This document shows, piece after piece, positions 1 through 9,803 of a DNA stretch of 64,000 nucleotides. Positions within the stretch are counted from its first letter, which is position 1. The number at the start of each line of letters is the position of its first letter. Position numbers and translations under genes: made by a program. Origin of the DNA: Microvirga sp. (GTDB taxonomy: Bacteria > Pseudomonadota > Alphaproteobacteria > Rhizobiales > Beijerinckiaceae). Location: positions 372,001 to 436,000 of the forward strand of contig NZ_JACXAB010000002.1 in assembly GCF_014699075.1 (NCBI RefSeq), in the 5' to 3' direction. The notes beneath the pieces are model-generated. The model saw only the letters and a program-made list of their open reading frames with translations, did no database searches and was not told the DNA's origin.

Positions 1-2165
1 AGCGTGACGCCGGCGCTTTCGATGGCCACGTCGGTGCCGGTGCCCATCGCGATGCCGACGTCGGCCGCGGCAAGCGCCGGGGCGTCGTTGACCCCGTCGC
101 CTGCCATGGCAACCACCCGGCCCGCGGCCTTGTGGCGGTTGACCACGGCACTCTTCTCCTCCGGCAGCACCTCCGCCTCGACCTCGGTGATGCCGAGCCG
201 GCGGGCGACGGCCTGCGCGGTGGTCCGGTTGTCGCCGGTGAGCATCACGACGCGGATGCCTTCGGCCTTGAGCCCGGCCAGCGCCTCGGGGGTCGTGGCC
301 TTCACCGGGTCGGCGATGGCGATGGTGCCCGCGGCGCGTCCGTCGATGCCGACGAAGATCGCCGTGGCGCCCTCGCGCCGGAGTTCGTCCGCGGCTTGCG
401 ACAGGGGGGCGACGTCGACGCCCCGCTCCGCGAGGAAGCGGGCGTTGCCCAGCACCACGGCCCTGCCGTCCACCGTCCCGAGGGCGCCCTTGCCGGTGGG
501 GGAATCGAACCCCTCCGGGTCGGCCAGGGCGAGGCGCCGCTGCGTCGCCGCGGCGACGATGGCCGTGGCGAGCGGGTGCTCGCTGGCGCGCTCGACGCTG
601 GCGGCGAGGCGCAGGATCTCATCCTCCCCGAAGCCTGGCGCCGGCACCACCGCGGTCACGGCGGGCTTGCCCTCGGTGAGGGTGCCGGTCTTGTCGACAA
701 CGAGGGTGTCGACCTTTTCCATCCGCTCCAGCGCCTCGGCGTTCCTGATGAGAACCCCGCCTTGGGCGCCCCGCCCGACGCCGACCATGATCGACATGGG
801 CGTGGCGAGCCCGAGCGCGCACGGGCACGCAATGATAAGCACCGCGACCGCGGCGATGAGGGCGAAGGAGAGCCGCGGCTCGGGGCCGAAGAAGAACCAC
901 GCGAGGAAGGCGAGCGCCGCGATCACGATCACTGCGGGCACGAACCATCCGGCGACCTGATCGACGAGCCGTTGGATCGGGGCGCGGGAGCGCTGGGCGT
1001 CGGCGACCATCTGCACGATGCGCGCGAGCATGGTGTCGCGCCCGACCCTCTCGGCACGCATGACGAAGCTGCCGGTCTGGTTGAGGGTGCCCGCCGTCAC
1101 CTTGGATCCGGGCTCCTTGGTGACGGGCATCGACTCGCCCGTGACCATGGATTCGTCGACCGAGCAGCGTCCCTCCAGGACCTCGCCGTCGACCGGCACC
1201 TTTTCGCCCGGACGGACCCGCAGCCGGTCGCCGACACCGACCGCGTCTAAGGCGATCTCCTCGTCGACGCCGTCCGCACTGAGGCGCCGCGCTGTCTTGG
1301 GCGTGAGGTCGAGCAGGGCCCGGATGGCGCCGGAGGTCTGGTCGCGGGCCTTGAGCTCCAGCACCTGCCCGAGGAGAACCAGGACGGTGATCACGGCCGC
1401 TGCCTCGAAGTAGGCCGGGATGGCGCCGTCGGGCCCCCGCAGGGCCGCCGGGAACAGGCCGGGGGCAAGGGTCGCGACGGTGCTGTAGCCCCAGGCCGCG
1501 CCGACGCCGAGTGCGATCAGGGTGAACATGTTGAGGCTGCGCGCCACCACGGATTGCCAGCCGCGCACGAAGAACGGCCAGCCGGCCCAGAGCACCACCG
1601 GGGTGGCGAGGGCGAGTTGCACCCAGTTGGAGGCCTGCTGGCCAATCACGTGGGTGAGCCCCATCAGATCGCCGCCCATGGACAGGAGCACGACGGGAAC
1701 GGTCAGGGCCGTGCCGATCCAGAACCGGCGCGTCACGTCGACGAGTTCCGGGTTCGGACCAGCATCCGCGGTGATGATGTCGGGTTCGAGCGCCATGCCG
1801 CAGATGGGGCAGGACCCTGGCCCGACCTGCCTGACCTCGGGATGCATCGGGCATGTGTAGATCGTGCCCTCCGGGACGGGCTCGTCGGTATTCTTGACGG
1901 CCTGCGGGGACAGGTAGCGGGCCGGGTCCTTTTCGAACTTGTCCCGGCATCCGGCCGAGCAGAAATAAAACGGGTGTCCGCCGTGCTGTGCCCGATAGGG
2001 CGTGGTGTGCGGGTCGACCATCATGCCGCAGACCGGGTCCTTCACGCGGTGCTCCGCGTCGGCGCCGGCTGGGTGCATGCCCGTGTCGGCCGGGCCGCCC
2101 AGGTGGGCGTGGACCGAAGCATCGTGGTTGCAACACGAAGCCGCCTTGGCTCGGTCGTGGGTCAT
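1..2165 (-). CDS. copA: Copper-translocating P1B-type ATPase with YHS and heavy-metal-binding domains (C-terminus outside window)
   Basis: Exports Cu(I) across the inner membrane using ATP. About 721 residues are present and the frame runs off the left edge within the last cytoplasmic and transmembrane segment, so roughly 80 residues are missing by comparison with the paralogue at 17.2 kb. The N-terminus has a short Cys/His stretch (CCNHD), then a YHS-type metal domain ([17 protein letters not shown]) and a heavy-metal-binding domain ([22 protein letters not shown]) instead of a classical GMxCxxC HMA domain. Core motifs seen are [23 protein letters not shown] and GDGVNDAP. An AAGGAA ribosome site precedes the chosen ATG. 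A 54-residue membrane protein lies just upstream on the same strand. Copper is favoured over other metals by the CPC motif, the domain order and the surrounding genes. Confidence 0.93.
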   Translation of the reverse strand, partial: MTHDRAKAASCCNHDASVHAHLGGPADTGMHPAGADAEHRVKDPVCGMMVDPHTTPYRAQHGGHPFYFCSAGCRDKFEKDPARYLSPQAVKNTDEPVPEGTIYTCPMHPEVRQVGPGSCPICGMALEPDIITADAGPNPELVDVTRRFWIGTALTVPVVLLSMGGDLMGLTHVIGQQASNWVQLALATPVVLWAGWPFFVRGWQSVVARSLNMFTLIALGVGAAWGYSTVATLAPGLFPAALRGPDGAIPAYFEAAAVITVLVLLGQVLELKARDQTSGAIRALLDLTPKTARRLSADGVDEEIALDAVGVGDRLRVRPGEKVPVDGEVLEGRCSVDESMVTGESMPVTKEPGSKVTAGTLNQTGSFVMRAERVGRDTMLARIVQMVADAQRSRAPIQRLVDQVAGWFVPAVIVIAALAFLAWFFFGPEPRLSFALIAAVAVLIIACPCALGLATPMSIMVGVGRGAQGGVLIRNAEALERMEKVDTLVVDKTGTLTEGKPAVTAVVPAPGFGEDEILRLAASVERASEHPLATAIVAAATQRRLALADPEGFDSPTGKGALGTVDGRAVVLGNARFLAERGVDVAPLSQAADELRREGATAIFVGIDGRAAGTIAIADPVKATTPEALAGLKAEGIRVVMLTGDNRTTAQAVARRLGITEVEAEVLPEEKSAVVNRHKAAGRVVAMAGDGVNDAPALAAADVGIAMGTGTDVAIESAGVT

Positions 2166-2304
2166 GTGCGGTTTCCTTGTCGGCCAATGGCGCGAACCCG
2201 CGCGCCCGGTGAAAAAACGCCCGGTTCTGGGCTTCGATCCTTGGATGGCGCAGCCCCCCTGCCGCGCAGGCGCACAATCGGGCGGCGGCGATGGTGCCCC
2301 GGCC

Positions 2305-2469
2305 TCACTCGAAAAGCCGGGCAACGGCAAACAGCACGATCAGCAGGCCGGCCCCCAGGCACAGGGCCATCGCCCACGGGAAGCCGCTCGCCGCTGGCCG
2401 CTGGCTGTGGCCAAGCCTGCCACCCGTCTTGACGGCGGTTTTCGGATCGTGATCGGAGCTCGAACCCAT
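2305..2469 (-). CDS. 54-residue single-pass membrane protein next to the copper ATPase
   Basis: A short polar N-terminus ([11 protein letters not shown]) is followed by one hydrophobic segment (about residues 31-51, ending AVARLFE). An AAGGA ribosome site is placed correctly before the ATG. It reads in the same direction as the downstream copper ATPase, about 140 bases away, and could be co-transcribed. Small one-helix proteins are common beside metal-transporting ATPases, but no specific family is recognised. Function unknown; the gene call rests on the ribosome site, the membrane helix and the context. Confidence 0.6.
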   Translation of the reverse strand: MGSSSDHDPKTAVKTGGRLGHSQRPAASGFPWAMALCLGAGLLIVLFAVARLFE

Positions 2470-2549
2470 GTGCTGTTCCTTGTTCAGGCTGTCGGGGTTT
2501 GTGGGAGCGACTTGTCTGACGATGAAGCCCAAGGGCTTCGACACCGCCC

Positions 2550-2684
2550 TCAGGCGTCCGGGTGCGGCGTATGGGATCCTGGACGCCGGACCCGGACAGG
2601 AGCCGGCGCGACGGTCGGGACGCGCGACCGCGCGATGGCCGCGAGGAGGAGCAGGAGGGCTGCCAGTGCTGATATGAGGAACAT
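2550..2684 (-). CDS. Possible 44-residue membrane peptide
   Basis: The reading frame starts MFLISALAALLLLLAAIARS, one hydrophobic helix followed by an Arg/Pro-rich tail, with an AGAAGG ribosome site just upstream. It lies 80 bases upstream of the 54-residue membrane protein on the same strand. Length and composition could also arise by chance in GC-rich DNA, so this is a weak call. The rest of the interval 2685-3053 shows no gene; it holds only an inverted repeat at 2990-3010. Confidence 0.35.
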   Translation of the reverse strand: MFLISALAALLLLLAAIARSRVPTVAPAPVRVRRPGSHTPHPDA

Positions 2685-2989
2685 TGCCTTGCCTTCTCGC
2701 CGCGGGAGGCGGCGCATTCTCCCTGTTATTCGGAGGCGACGGCACGGTGGTTACACGCCTCACGCGCCTGTGAACGGTGGGCTCGCCGCGAAGGTGCTGG
2801 ATTGGTGCCGGCCTGGACCTGGAGCTTCCCGCCGAGCCGTGTCGGCCGCTGGGCCGAGCCGCCATGATGCCCGCCGCAGGTTGCGCCGGCCGTTCTCACG
2901 CAGCCGGCAGAGCGGCATCGATCCAGCCATGGGGATGTAACCAATCGGCTCCTGCTGTCGAACTGGCACAAGACGCCTCCTCCCGCCTC

Positions 2990-3010
2990 GGCCGATCATG
3001 ATCGTCGGCC
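2990..3010. repeat. Inverted repeat upstream of the epimerase-SPW gene
   Basis: GGCCGA and TCGGCC arms flank an inner palindrome GATCATGATC, about 45 bases before the start codon at 3054. It could be an operator or chance dyad symmetry. No regulator family can be assigned from the sequence. Confidence 0.3.
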
Positions 3011-3053
3011 TGGGGCCGGCGGCGGGGCACCGGATGCCGGGAGGAAGCACAGC

Positions 3054-5657
3054 ATGGGCACGGAACGGGACATTGTCCTCATCACGGGCGCCAGCGGGTT
3101 CATCGGGCGAGCGCTCATCAGGCGCCTGGCCGACCGCTACACGCTCGTCGGGCTCGACCGCGCCGGCCCCCCGGATCCCCCCGCGCCGGCGCACGCCGTC
3201 GACTTCGACCTGAGCTCGGACGACAAGGTGAAGACGGCGCTCGACGAGGTGCGCCGCCGGTTCGGGGCGCGCATCGCGTCAGTCATCCATCTTGCCGCCT
3301 ATTATGACGTCTCGGGCGAGCCCAACCCGCTCTACGACCAGATCACGGTCCAGGGCACGCGCAGGCTGATCGACGGTCTCCAGGCTTTCGAAGTCGGGCA
3401 GTTCGTGTTCGCCAGCACCATGCTGGTCCACAAGCCCACGGGGCGGCCCGACGAGACCATCAACGAGCGCTCTCCCGTCGAGCCCACCTGGGCCTATCCG
3501 GAATCGAAGGTCCACACGGAAGCCGTGCTGCGCGAGCGGCACGGCCGCATTCCGGTGGTCTTCCTGCGCATCGCGGGCGTCTACGACGACGTCGGCCACT
3601 CACCTTTCATCGCGGAGCAGGTGGCGCGCATCTATGAGCAACGGGTGACGGCGCACCTTTATCCGGGCATGCTTTGCGCCGGGCAGTCGTTTCTCCACAT
3701 CGACGACCTCGCCGAGGCCATTCTCCGGGTTGTTGACCGCCGGCGCGCGCTCGCGCCCGAACTGCCGCTGCTGGTGGGCGAGCCCGACGCGCTCGGCTAT
3801 GCCGAGGTGCAGAACATTGTCGGCCGCAGCCTGCATGGAGAAGACTGGGCGACAATCCGGATGCCCAAATCGCTCGCCCTGGCAGGCTCCTGGATCCAAA
3901 ACGAGGTGTTGGGCGACGACGACTTCATCAAGCCGTGGATGGTCGAGCAGTCCAACGACCACTACATCCTCGACATCGCGCAGGCCCGGCGCCTGCTCGA
4001 CTGGGAGCCGAAGCACTCCCTCCGCGGCACGCTCCCGCGCATCGTGGCCGCGCTGAAACGGGACCCGGTCGGCTGGTACAAGACGAACAAGCTCAACCCG
4101 GCGCTGGTCGCCTGGCAAGGCCCGCCGGCCCAAGGCCATGAGGCGGGCGGCCAGGGAACCGGCCATGCCGGGATGAGCCATGCCGACGGGATCGGTGCCG
4201 CGGCGGACGCCTGCGCGAAGCCCGGCATGGGCGGTCACGATCACATGGCGATGATGGAGGAGGACGCCCGCCGGACACGCTGGGCGCATTTCGCCAACAT
4301 GGGCTTGGGCCTGTGGCTCGCGGCGAGCCCCCTCGTCTACGACGCGGTGACGAGCGAAACAGTTGGCGCAGCGGTGCGGGCGGTGACAGTCGAGCGCGGG
4401 CTGCCGTCGGTCGAGTGGCGGGCAGGCGTGCTGATGGCGAGCGACCTGGTCAGCGGCCTGCTCATCACCGTCTTCGCCGCACTGTCGCTGCACCGGCGGA
4501 CGGCTTGGTTCGCGCCATGGGCCAACACCTTTATCGGCCTCTGGCTTCTGTTCGCGCCGCTCCTGTTCTGGAGCCCGAGCGCGGCGCAGTACCAGAACGA
4601 CCTCATCGTGGGCGGGTTGGTCATCGCATTCTCCGTGATCGTGCCGATGATGCCGGGGATGAGCATGGCCGGCATGATGGACCCGAAGTCGGTTCCACCC
4701 GGCTGGACGTTCGGCCCGTCGACCGGGGCGCAGCGGCTGCCCATCGCCGCGATGGGACTCGTCGGACTTCTGATCGCGCGTATGCTCACCGCCTATCAAC
4801 TCGGCCACGTCGATTACGCCTGGGAGCCGTTCTTTGCCGGCGACCTGGCAGACCCGAGGAACGGAACCGAGGAAATCATCACCTCCGCCATGTCAAAGGC
4901 CTGGCCGATCCCCGACGCAGGCCTGGGCGCGGTGGCCTACATGCTGGAGATCCTGATGGCGGTCATGGGAACCCGTGACCGCTGGCGGACCATGCCCTGG
5001 ATGGTGACGTTCTTCGGCATTCTCGTGATCCCACTCGGGGTGGTGAGCATCTACTTCATCATCATCCAGCCGATCATGATCGGCACCTGGAGCACGCCGG
5101 CGCTCATCGCCGCGCTGGCGATGCTGATCATGATCCCGTTCGCCCTCGACGAGGTGATCGCGATGGGACAGTTCCTCTCCTGGGCCCATCGCCGGGGCAA
5201 GCCGCTGCTGCGCACGTTTTTCCAAGGCGATGCCGTGGAGGGCGGCCGCGAGGACACCTCTGACGCCCTCGCGAGCCCGGCCAAGTTCTGGGCGGACACA
5301 ACCCGTGGCATCACGCTGCCATGGACACTGGCCGGCGCGATGGCCATCGGCGGGTTCCTGATGCTGACCCGTTTGGTCCTTGGCACCTCGGGCGCGATGG
5401 CGAACAGCGACCACGTCGTCGGCGCCCTGACGATCACGGTCGCGATCATCGCGACCGCGGAGGTTGCGCGCACTCTGCGTTTCATCAACCTGCTGTTCGG
5501 GGCGTGGCTCACCGCGGCGCCCTGGGCGCTGGACGGTGCCGATGCGACCGCCGCGTCAGTGAGCGTCGCTCTCGGGTTGGCGCTGATGGGCTTGAGCTTG
5601 CCGCGGGGCCGGCGCAGCGGGGAGCACTATGCGAGCTGGGATCGCTTTGTGCTGTGA
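3054..5657 (+). CDS. Fusion of NAD-dependent epimerase/dehydratase (extended SDR) with an SPW-repeat membrane domain
   Basis: Residues 1-350 form an extended short-chain dehydrogenase. The nucleotide-binding motif TGASGFIG is near residue 12 and the catalytic YPESK (YxxxK) follows WA. Residues of about 360-400 are a Gly/His/Met-rich linker (GGHDHMAMMEE). The C-terminal half has many hydrophobic helices with SPW-type repeats (WAHFANMGLGLWLAASPLVYD, ANTFIGLWLLFAPLLFW, NLLFGAWLTAAPWAL). The substrate of the epimerase part is unknown. GGAGGAAG lies correctly before the ATG. A GH1 glycosidase gene follows about 170 bases downstream on the same strand, suggesting a joint role in a carbohydrate or envelope pathway. 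The combination of a soluble sugar-nucleotide-like enzyme with a large membrane domain is unusual. Confidence 0.85.
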   Translation: MGTERDIVLITGASGFIGRALIRRLADRYTLVGLDRAGPPDPPAPAHAVDFDLSSDDKVKTALDEVRRRFGARIASVIHLAAYYDVSGEPNPLYDQITVQGTRRLIDGLQAFEVGQFVFASTMLVHKPTGRPDETINERSPVEPTWAYPESKVHTEAVLRERHGRIPVVFLRIAGVYDDVGHSPFIAEQVARIYEQRVTAHLYPGMLCAGQSFLHIDDLAEAILRVVDRRRALAPELPLLVGEPDALGYAEVQNIVGRSLHGEDWATIRMPKSLALAGSWIQNEVLGDDDFIKPWMVEQSNDHYILDIAQARRLLDWEPKHSLRGTLPRIVAALKRDPVGWYKTNKLNPALVAWQGPPAQGHEAGGQGTGHAGMSHADGIGAAADACAKPGMGGHDHMAMMEEDARRTRWAHFANMGLGLWLAASPLVYDAVTSETVGAAVRAVTVERGLPSVEWRAGVLMASDLVSGLLITVFAALSLHRRTAWFAPWANTFIGLWLLFAPLLFWSPSAAQYQNDLIVGGLVIAFSVIVPMMPGMSMAGMMDPKSVPPGWTFGPSTGAQRLPIAAMGLVGLLIARMLTAYQLGHVDYAWEPFFAGDLADPRNGTEEIITSAMSKAWPIPDAGLGAVAYMLEILMAVMGTRDRWRTMPWMVTFFGILVIPLGVVSIYFIIIQPIMIGTWSTPALIAALAMLIMIPFALDEVIAMGQFLSWAHRRGKPLLRTFFQGDAVEGGREDTSDALASPAKFWADTTRGITLPWTLAGAMAIGGFLMLTRLVLGTSGAMANSDHVVGALTITVAIIATAEVARTLRFINLLFGAWLTAAPWALDGADATAASVSVALGLALMGLSLPRGRRSGEHYASWDRFVL

Positions 5658-5825
5658 GGCGGGGTTGCGGGAGGCGCAGATGCGGCTGACGGACAAGTGG
5701 GAGATCACCAGCACCGGCTGCGGGGTGGCGGAGCGGTTCGCGGCCGAGGGAAAGGCATCCCGCTGCGGCGGAGCCGTCCTCGCGGCGGACAGCAGCCACC
5801 GGGCCCAGCGGTTGGGAGGACCGGA

Positions 5826-7097
5826 ATGCTGATTCAAGAGCGTCATGCCTCCCTCTCGCCAGTCCGCCGGCTGCCCGGGGCCGCCCATCGGTTCATGTTC
5901 GCGACCGGCATCGAGAACAGCTACCCGACGATCCTCGGGCGTGATGGCGCCACGCAGCGCGTCGACGAGATGGAGAAGACAGGGCATTACGGGCGCTGGC
6001 AGGAAGACTTCGCCCTGGTGCGAGACCTCGGCCTGGAGTACCTGCGCTGGGGGCCGCCCTATTACCGGGTCCACGCGGGGCCGGACCGCTACGACTGGTC
6101 CTATGCCGACGCGGCGCTCGCCGAGCTGCGGCGGCTCGGCATCGTGCCCATCGTCGACCTGTGCCATTTTGGCGTGCCGGATTGGATCGGGAACTTCCAG
6201 AACCCGGAGTGGCCGGAACTCTTCGCGGCCTATGCCGGCGCCTTCGCGGCGCGTTATCCGTGGGTCCGGTTCTACACGCCCGTGAATGAGATCTTCATCA
6301 CGGCGACCTTTTCCGGCCAGATCGGGTGGTGGAACGAGCGCCTCACTTCAGACCGCGGCTTCGTCACGGCGCTCAAGCACTTGGTTCAAGCCAATCTCCT
6401 GGCGGAGGAGGAAATCCTGCGCGCCCGGGGGCCGCAGGGCACGTTTTTCATTCAGAGCGAGTCGACGGAATACTTCCACGCCGAGAAGCCGGTGGCCGAG
6501 GAGCGCGCCGACTTCCACAACCAGAAGCGCTTCCTGTCCCTCGACCTGTGCTACGGCGTCGACGTGCGCGCCTGCATGTACGAGTACCTCCAGGACCACG
6601 GGATGACCCGCGGGGAGTACCACTGGTTCATGCGCGCGGGCCGGGCGGTGAAGCCGTTCTGCATCATGGGCAACGACTACTATGTCACGAACGAGCATCT
6701 GGTGCCGGCACAGGATGGGCCGGTCACCGCATCCGGCGAAATCTTCGGCTACTACATCATCACCAGGCAGTACTACGACCGCTACCACCTGCCGGTGATG
6801 CACACCGAGACGAACCTGGCCGACGCGGAGCGCGCGCCGGGCTGGCTGATGAAGGAGTGGGCGAACATGGTGCGCCTGCGCCAGGATGGTGTGCCCATCA
6901 TCGGCTTTACCTGGTACAGCCTGATCGATCAGATCGATTGGGACACGGCGCTGCGCGAGGACAACGGGCGCGTGAACCCGCTCGGGCTCTTCGACCTCGA
7001 CCGGCGGATCAGGCCCGTGGGAGAGGCCTACCGGCAACTCGTGGCGGAATGGCGCGAGATCCTGCCCGCCGAGAGCCTTTGCCTGGGGATCGGCTGA
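5826..7097 (+). CDS. Glycoside hydrolase family 1 protein (beta-glucosidase-like)
   Basis: 423 residues with a TIM-barrel GH1 signature. The acid/base glutamate is in TPVNEI (canonical T-x-N-E-P) and the nucleophile glutamate is in HTETN (canonical TENG-like). The start at 5826 is chosen because GGGAGGA precedes it and MLIQERH begins there; an in-frame extension upstream lacks a ribosome site. It is slightly shorter than typical GH1 enzymes (about 450 residues), the proline after the acid/base Glu is Ile, and no signal peptide is seen, so it should act in the cytoplasm. The partner gene upstream is the epimerase-SPW fusion. The natural substrate cannot be told from sequence. Confidence 0.85.
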   Translation: MLIQERHASLSPVRRLPGAAHRFMFATGIENSYPTILGRDGATQRVDEMEKTGHYGRWQEDFALVRDLGLEYLRWGPPYYRVHAGPDRYDWSYADAALAELRRLGIVPIVDLCHFGVPDWIGNFQNPEWPELFAAYAGAFAARYPWVRFYTPVNEIFITATFSGQIGWWNERLTSDRGFVTALKHLVQANLLAEEEILRARGPQGTFFIQSESTEYFHAEKPVAEERADFHNQKRFLSLDLCYGVDVRACMYEYLQDHGMTRGEYHWFMRAGRAVKPFCIMGNDYYVTNEHLVPAQDGPVTASGEIFGYYIITRQYYDRYHLPVMHTETNLADAERAPGWLMKEWANMVRLRQDGVPIIGFTWYSLIDQIDWDTALREDNGRVNPLGLFDLDRRIRPVGEAYRQLVAEWREILPAESLCLGIG

Positions 7098-7662
7098 GGC
7101 GAAGGGCGAGCCCGGGTGACGGTGCATGGGGCTCCTCCGCAGGCAAGCGGGCTGGTCCGGATGGCGTCGACCGCATTTCCCTGAGGTGTGATCGTTTAGC
7201 TCTGCGCTGCCGCGCTCACTCACTTGGATCCGGCTGCTTCTGGTGCCATTCGGGAAAGACCGATGGATCTGGCGCTTGTTCCGCAGCCGGAGCCGGCAAG
7301 GCAGAACCTGCCCGTGCTCTGCCCCGCAGAAACTTACAACGAACAGGCCGTCCTCGGATGCACCTCGGTCCGATGGCGTGGATCGGCAAACTGTAATGAG
7401 AGATGAAATGGGTCATGCCCAGCTTCTCAAATCACTGCCGCGCAGTGATCGCGCCGTCGGATGCTGAGGCCCTGCTGCCAGGCGCGAAGTCCCGTATCCC
7501 GGTCTCAGGTTGCCCTTCCGGGTGTCGGTGTGGCGACCATCGGATGCGCTGGAATGCCTGACACGTCGTGCGCAAGGCGCTGTAACCAAAAGGCCTTTCG
7601 CGCCGAACTTGAATATAGGAGCGCCAAGCTTGCGCTCCCAACAAGATCGGAGCCTCATTCCC
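7098..7662. other. Non-coding interval, nothing recognised
   Basis: About 565 bases between the GH1 gene and the small secreted protein. Open frames here lack ribosome sites and have the composition of chance frames in GC-rich DNA. No terminator with a T-run, RNA gene or operator was recognised. Confidence 0.5.
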
Positions 7663-7944
7663 ATGAAACGCCTTCTCCTCGCGTTCGCCGTTGCGACGAT
7701 CATTTCAGGTGCCGCGCAGGCCCAGCCTGCCATGTCCGGGCACCCTGCCACGTCCGGCTACAACGACGCGGGACAAGCCTACCCGGGCGCGCAAAGACCC
7801 TACCGCAGGCTGACCGGACGGTTTCCGGAGGGCAGCTTCCCCCCTGGATACAGACCGACGCCGCTGCAAGAGACCTTGGCCCGAAACGGAGCCGCGGCAG
7901 TCGACAACCAGCACTACAACAGCTGGCTCAAGCGCAACAAGTAG
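7663..7944 (+). CDS. Small secreted protein of unknown function
   Basis: 93 residues. A clear Sec signal peptide (MKRLLLAFAVATIISGAAQA) is followed by a short, polar, Tyr/Pro/Gly-rich mature chain (PEGSFPPGYRP, HYNSWLKRNK). The start at 7663 is set by the signal peptide; upstream in-frame codons give no credible N-terminus. No domain is recognised and no Cys or metal motif is visible. It stands alone, with long non-coding DNA on both sides. Confidence 0.6.
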   Translation: MKRLLLAFAVATIISGAAQAQPAMSGHPATSGYNDAGQAYPGAQRPYRRLTGRFPEGSFPPGYRPTPLQETLARNGAAAVDNQHYNSWLKRNK

Positions 7945-8687
7945 CGCAAGCGGCATGGGCGAACTTGGCCCGGGTGCGCCCGGGCCGCTGGACTGACCCA
8001 ACCTGTAGGCACGCCCCATGATTCTGCTCGGCCGAGACGAGCGGCCACGGCCGGGCTGGCATCGGCGTGCGACGCGGTTCCAGCCCGCCTCCAGCGAACG
8101 CTTCGCATGTCCGCACTCCCTCCGAGCCGACGGTCAGGGGCGCGGAAGCCGGCCGGCATTGGATCGCCTCGCGCTGGCTGACTAGCCTGCTGTCGTTGCA
8201 GGCGGATCCCCGGCGCACTCAGGCAAGGAGAATGCAAATTCGGATCCACCCTTCTGCGGGCCCTCCACGGGCCGGCTATCGGGTCGAGGCTGTCCATCAG
8301 CCTGTCGGGTTAAGGCTGCCCGGCACACCAAGCCCATCATCTCCGCCAGCCCCAAGCATCATGCCCCTGTGACGGACGGATGAACGAGAAGGCTTGGGCG
8401 GCGTTTGGACTGATGGCGTGCTTGACCGTCCAACGACGTCGGGATGCATCATTGAATTCGTTGATGACGGGATGAACATGGCTGCCCGGCGCCCGCTTGA
8501 CCACACGATTCTGGTCGTCCTCAAGGGAGGGCATGGCCCAGGACCGGCTGGAGGTGGCGGAGCACCTGCTCCAAGCACTCGAACCCCTTGAAGGCGAACC
8601 GCGCCCGGTTCGCTGTTGGGAAACGCATATCTGCAGGTTGCCCAGCCCTGGAGAGGGCGGCGGCCTCCGCACCAGCCCCACAGGGTA
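7945..8687. other. Long interval without a convincing gene
   Basis: About 740 bases. A plus-strand stretch at about 8530-8600 can be read as MAQDRLEVAEHLLQALEPLEG, which looks protein-like, but the frame soon degenerates. It may be the 5' remnant of a decayed gene. Nothing else is supported. The interval ends in a CueR-type operator. Confidence 0.4.
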
Positions 8688-8711
8688 TTGACCTTGCCAC
8701 CGTGGCAAGGT
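8688..8711 (+). promoter_or_regulatory. CueR-type promoter/operator
   Basis: TTGACC (-35) overlaps a perfect 10-base dyad ACCTTGCCAC / GTGGCAAGGT with a one-base centre (8691-8711), the arrangement used by MerR-family activators such as CueR with a long 19-20 base spacer. It faces the His/Cys-rich exported protein starting at 8878. The same class of site occurs at 17.13, 23.36 and 24.69 kb. Confidence 0.75.
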
Positions 8712-8877
8712 GCAGAGAAGCCGGGATCGCAGCTGAGGCAGGGATCCTGATGTTCTGCCGTCACCCCCCCCGACCAGGAATGCCGCAGGCATTCTGTCCA
8801 GCCACACCTTGTCGAATCCAACCTTTCGTGACACATATCCATTTCCGACGAATTGGAGCGTTTTCCCCTTGCGGCTG

Positions 8878-9270
8878 ATGGGCGCCATCATTGTTGCTCT
8901 GCTTGCAATCACCATGGCGATCATTCCGATCTCCGTGCCGCAGGCGGCCGCGTCGGCTGGAAACCACCACGCCGTCAGGGTCGACGCCGGGCACGAGCAT
9001 GCCGCCGTCGACGGGGATCACGAGCACGCCGATGAACTGGCGTCGCCCCACGAAGCTGCCCTGGGTGCTTCGACCGATCACCATCAGGGCTTTCAGGATT
9101 GCTCCGGCCCCGTTTGCTGCAGCATGAGCACATGCCACGCCTTCCAGGAGAGTGCGGCCCCCACCGTCTACTCCCCGACCGTCTCTCAGGCTCCTATGAT
9201 TGTGGCCGGTGATGAGCAGGTTGGCGGCATCACCACGGGCGGCCTCGACCGCCCCCCGCGAACCGTCTGA
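8878..9270 (+). CDS. His/Cys-rich exported protein of the copper regulon
   Basis: 130 residues from the ATG at 8878. An in-frame TTG at 8809 would give 153, and neither start has a strong ribosome site. A hydrophobic N-terminal segment (MGAIIVALLAITMAIIPISV) is followed by many His residues (NHH, GHEH, DHEH, DHHQG), a Cys cluster (CSGPVCCSMSTC) and a conserved-looking end LDRPPRTV. It probably binds copper in the periplasm. It resembles the proteins at 24231-24584 and 38528-38911 in size, signal segment, paired Cys and RPP-type C-terminus. It is preceded by a CueR-type operator, which supports a copper role. No named family recognised. Confidence 0.6.
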   Translation: MGAIIVALLAITMAIIPISVPQAAASAGNHHAVRVDAGHEHAAVDGDHEHADELASPHEAALGASTDHHQGFQDCSGPVCCSMSTCHAFQESAAPTVYSPTVSQAPMIVAGDEQVGGITTGGLDRPPRTV

Positions 9271-9277
9271 GCCAGGC

Positions 9278-9295
9278 GCGGGCCATCAGGCCCGC
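9278..9295 (+). terminator. Hairpin after the His/Cys-rich gene
   Basis: GCGGGCC and GGCCCGC arms with a four-base loop begin 8 bases after the stop codon. There is no T-run, so it may be a weak or Rho-assisted terminator. Confidence 0.35.
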
Positions 9296-9470
9296 ACGAA
9301 CCGGCGTGCCCGCTCCTGAGAGCCGGCTGCGACCGCCCTGAAGCTCGAACCGGTCACCCTTCCCAGAACGCGATCAGAACGCCAGGCCCGTGATGGATGG
9401 ACCCTTGGTCCGCCAACACCCGGCCCCGTTTCAGAACCGCCCTGTGGAGGTCCGCCCGGAGACGGACCCC

Positions 9471-9728
9471 ATGATGAAGCTAATCCCCTTTGTCGTCCTT
9501 GGCCTCGGCCTTGGCGCATGCGTGCCCACCACCCTTCCCACTTACTTGGCCGCGCCCGCCGATCCTTCCATCGGAACCCGCAGCCCGGGCTATGCCTCCG
9601 TCACGGCGGGCGTGCGCAGCTACGACGTCGTCGAGCCCGGCGACTGGCGTGAGCTCAACCGGCGTGTGGCGCCAGAGGGCGATCCGGAGCGGGGCGACTC
9701 CGACGACGCCGCCCGGCGCGGGCGGTGA
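9471..9728 (+). CDS. Small lipoprotein preceding a TolC-family gene
   Basis: About 85 residues with a lipoprotein signal (MMKLIPFVVLGLGLGAC, lipobox LGAC) and a mature part containing SVTAGVRSYDVVEPGDWRELNRRVAPE. Either of two adjacent ATG codons could be the start. The outer-membrane efflux gene begins 75 bases further on, so the two are probably one unit. Similar short lipoproteins are found next to outer-membrane copper efflux genes; the function is unknown. Confidence 0.65.
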   Translation: MMKLIPFVVLGLGLGACVPTTLPTYLAAPADPSIGTRSPGYASVTAGVRSYDVVEPGDWRELNRRVAPEGDPERGDSDDAARRGR

Positions 9729-9803
9729 CCCATGACTGGACCAACAGGCACATCAGCCGCCAGGGGGCGGCGCGCCAACGCACGCGCTAAGGAAGGCAAG
9801 ACA

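Noticed and set aside
132..2277. Long frames on both strands over the left copper ATPase
   Set aside because: They are shadows. The ATPase frame contains all P-type motifs and stays open to the window edge.
8297..8842. A 181-residue minus-strand frame in the 8.3-8.8 kb interval
   Set aside because: Composition is not protein-like, no ribosome site, and it would run across the CueR-type operator.
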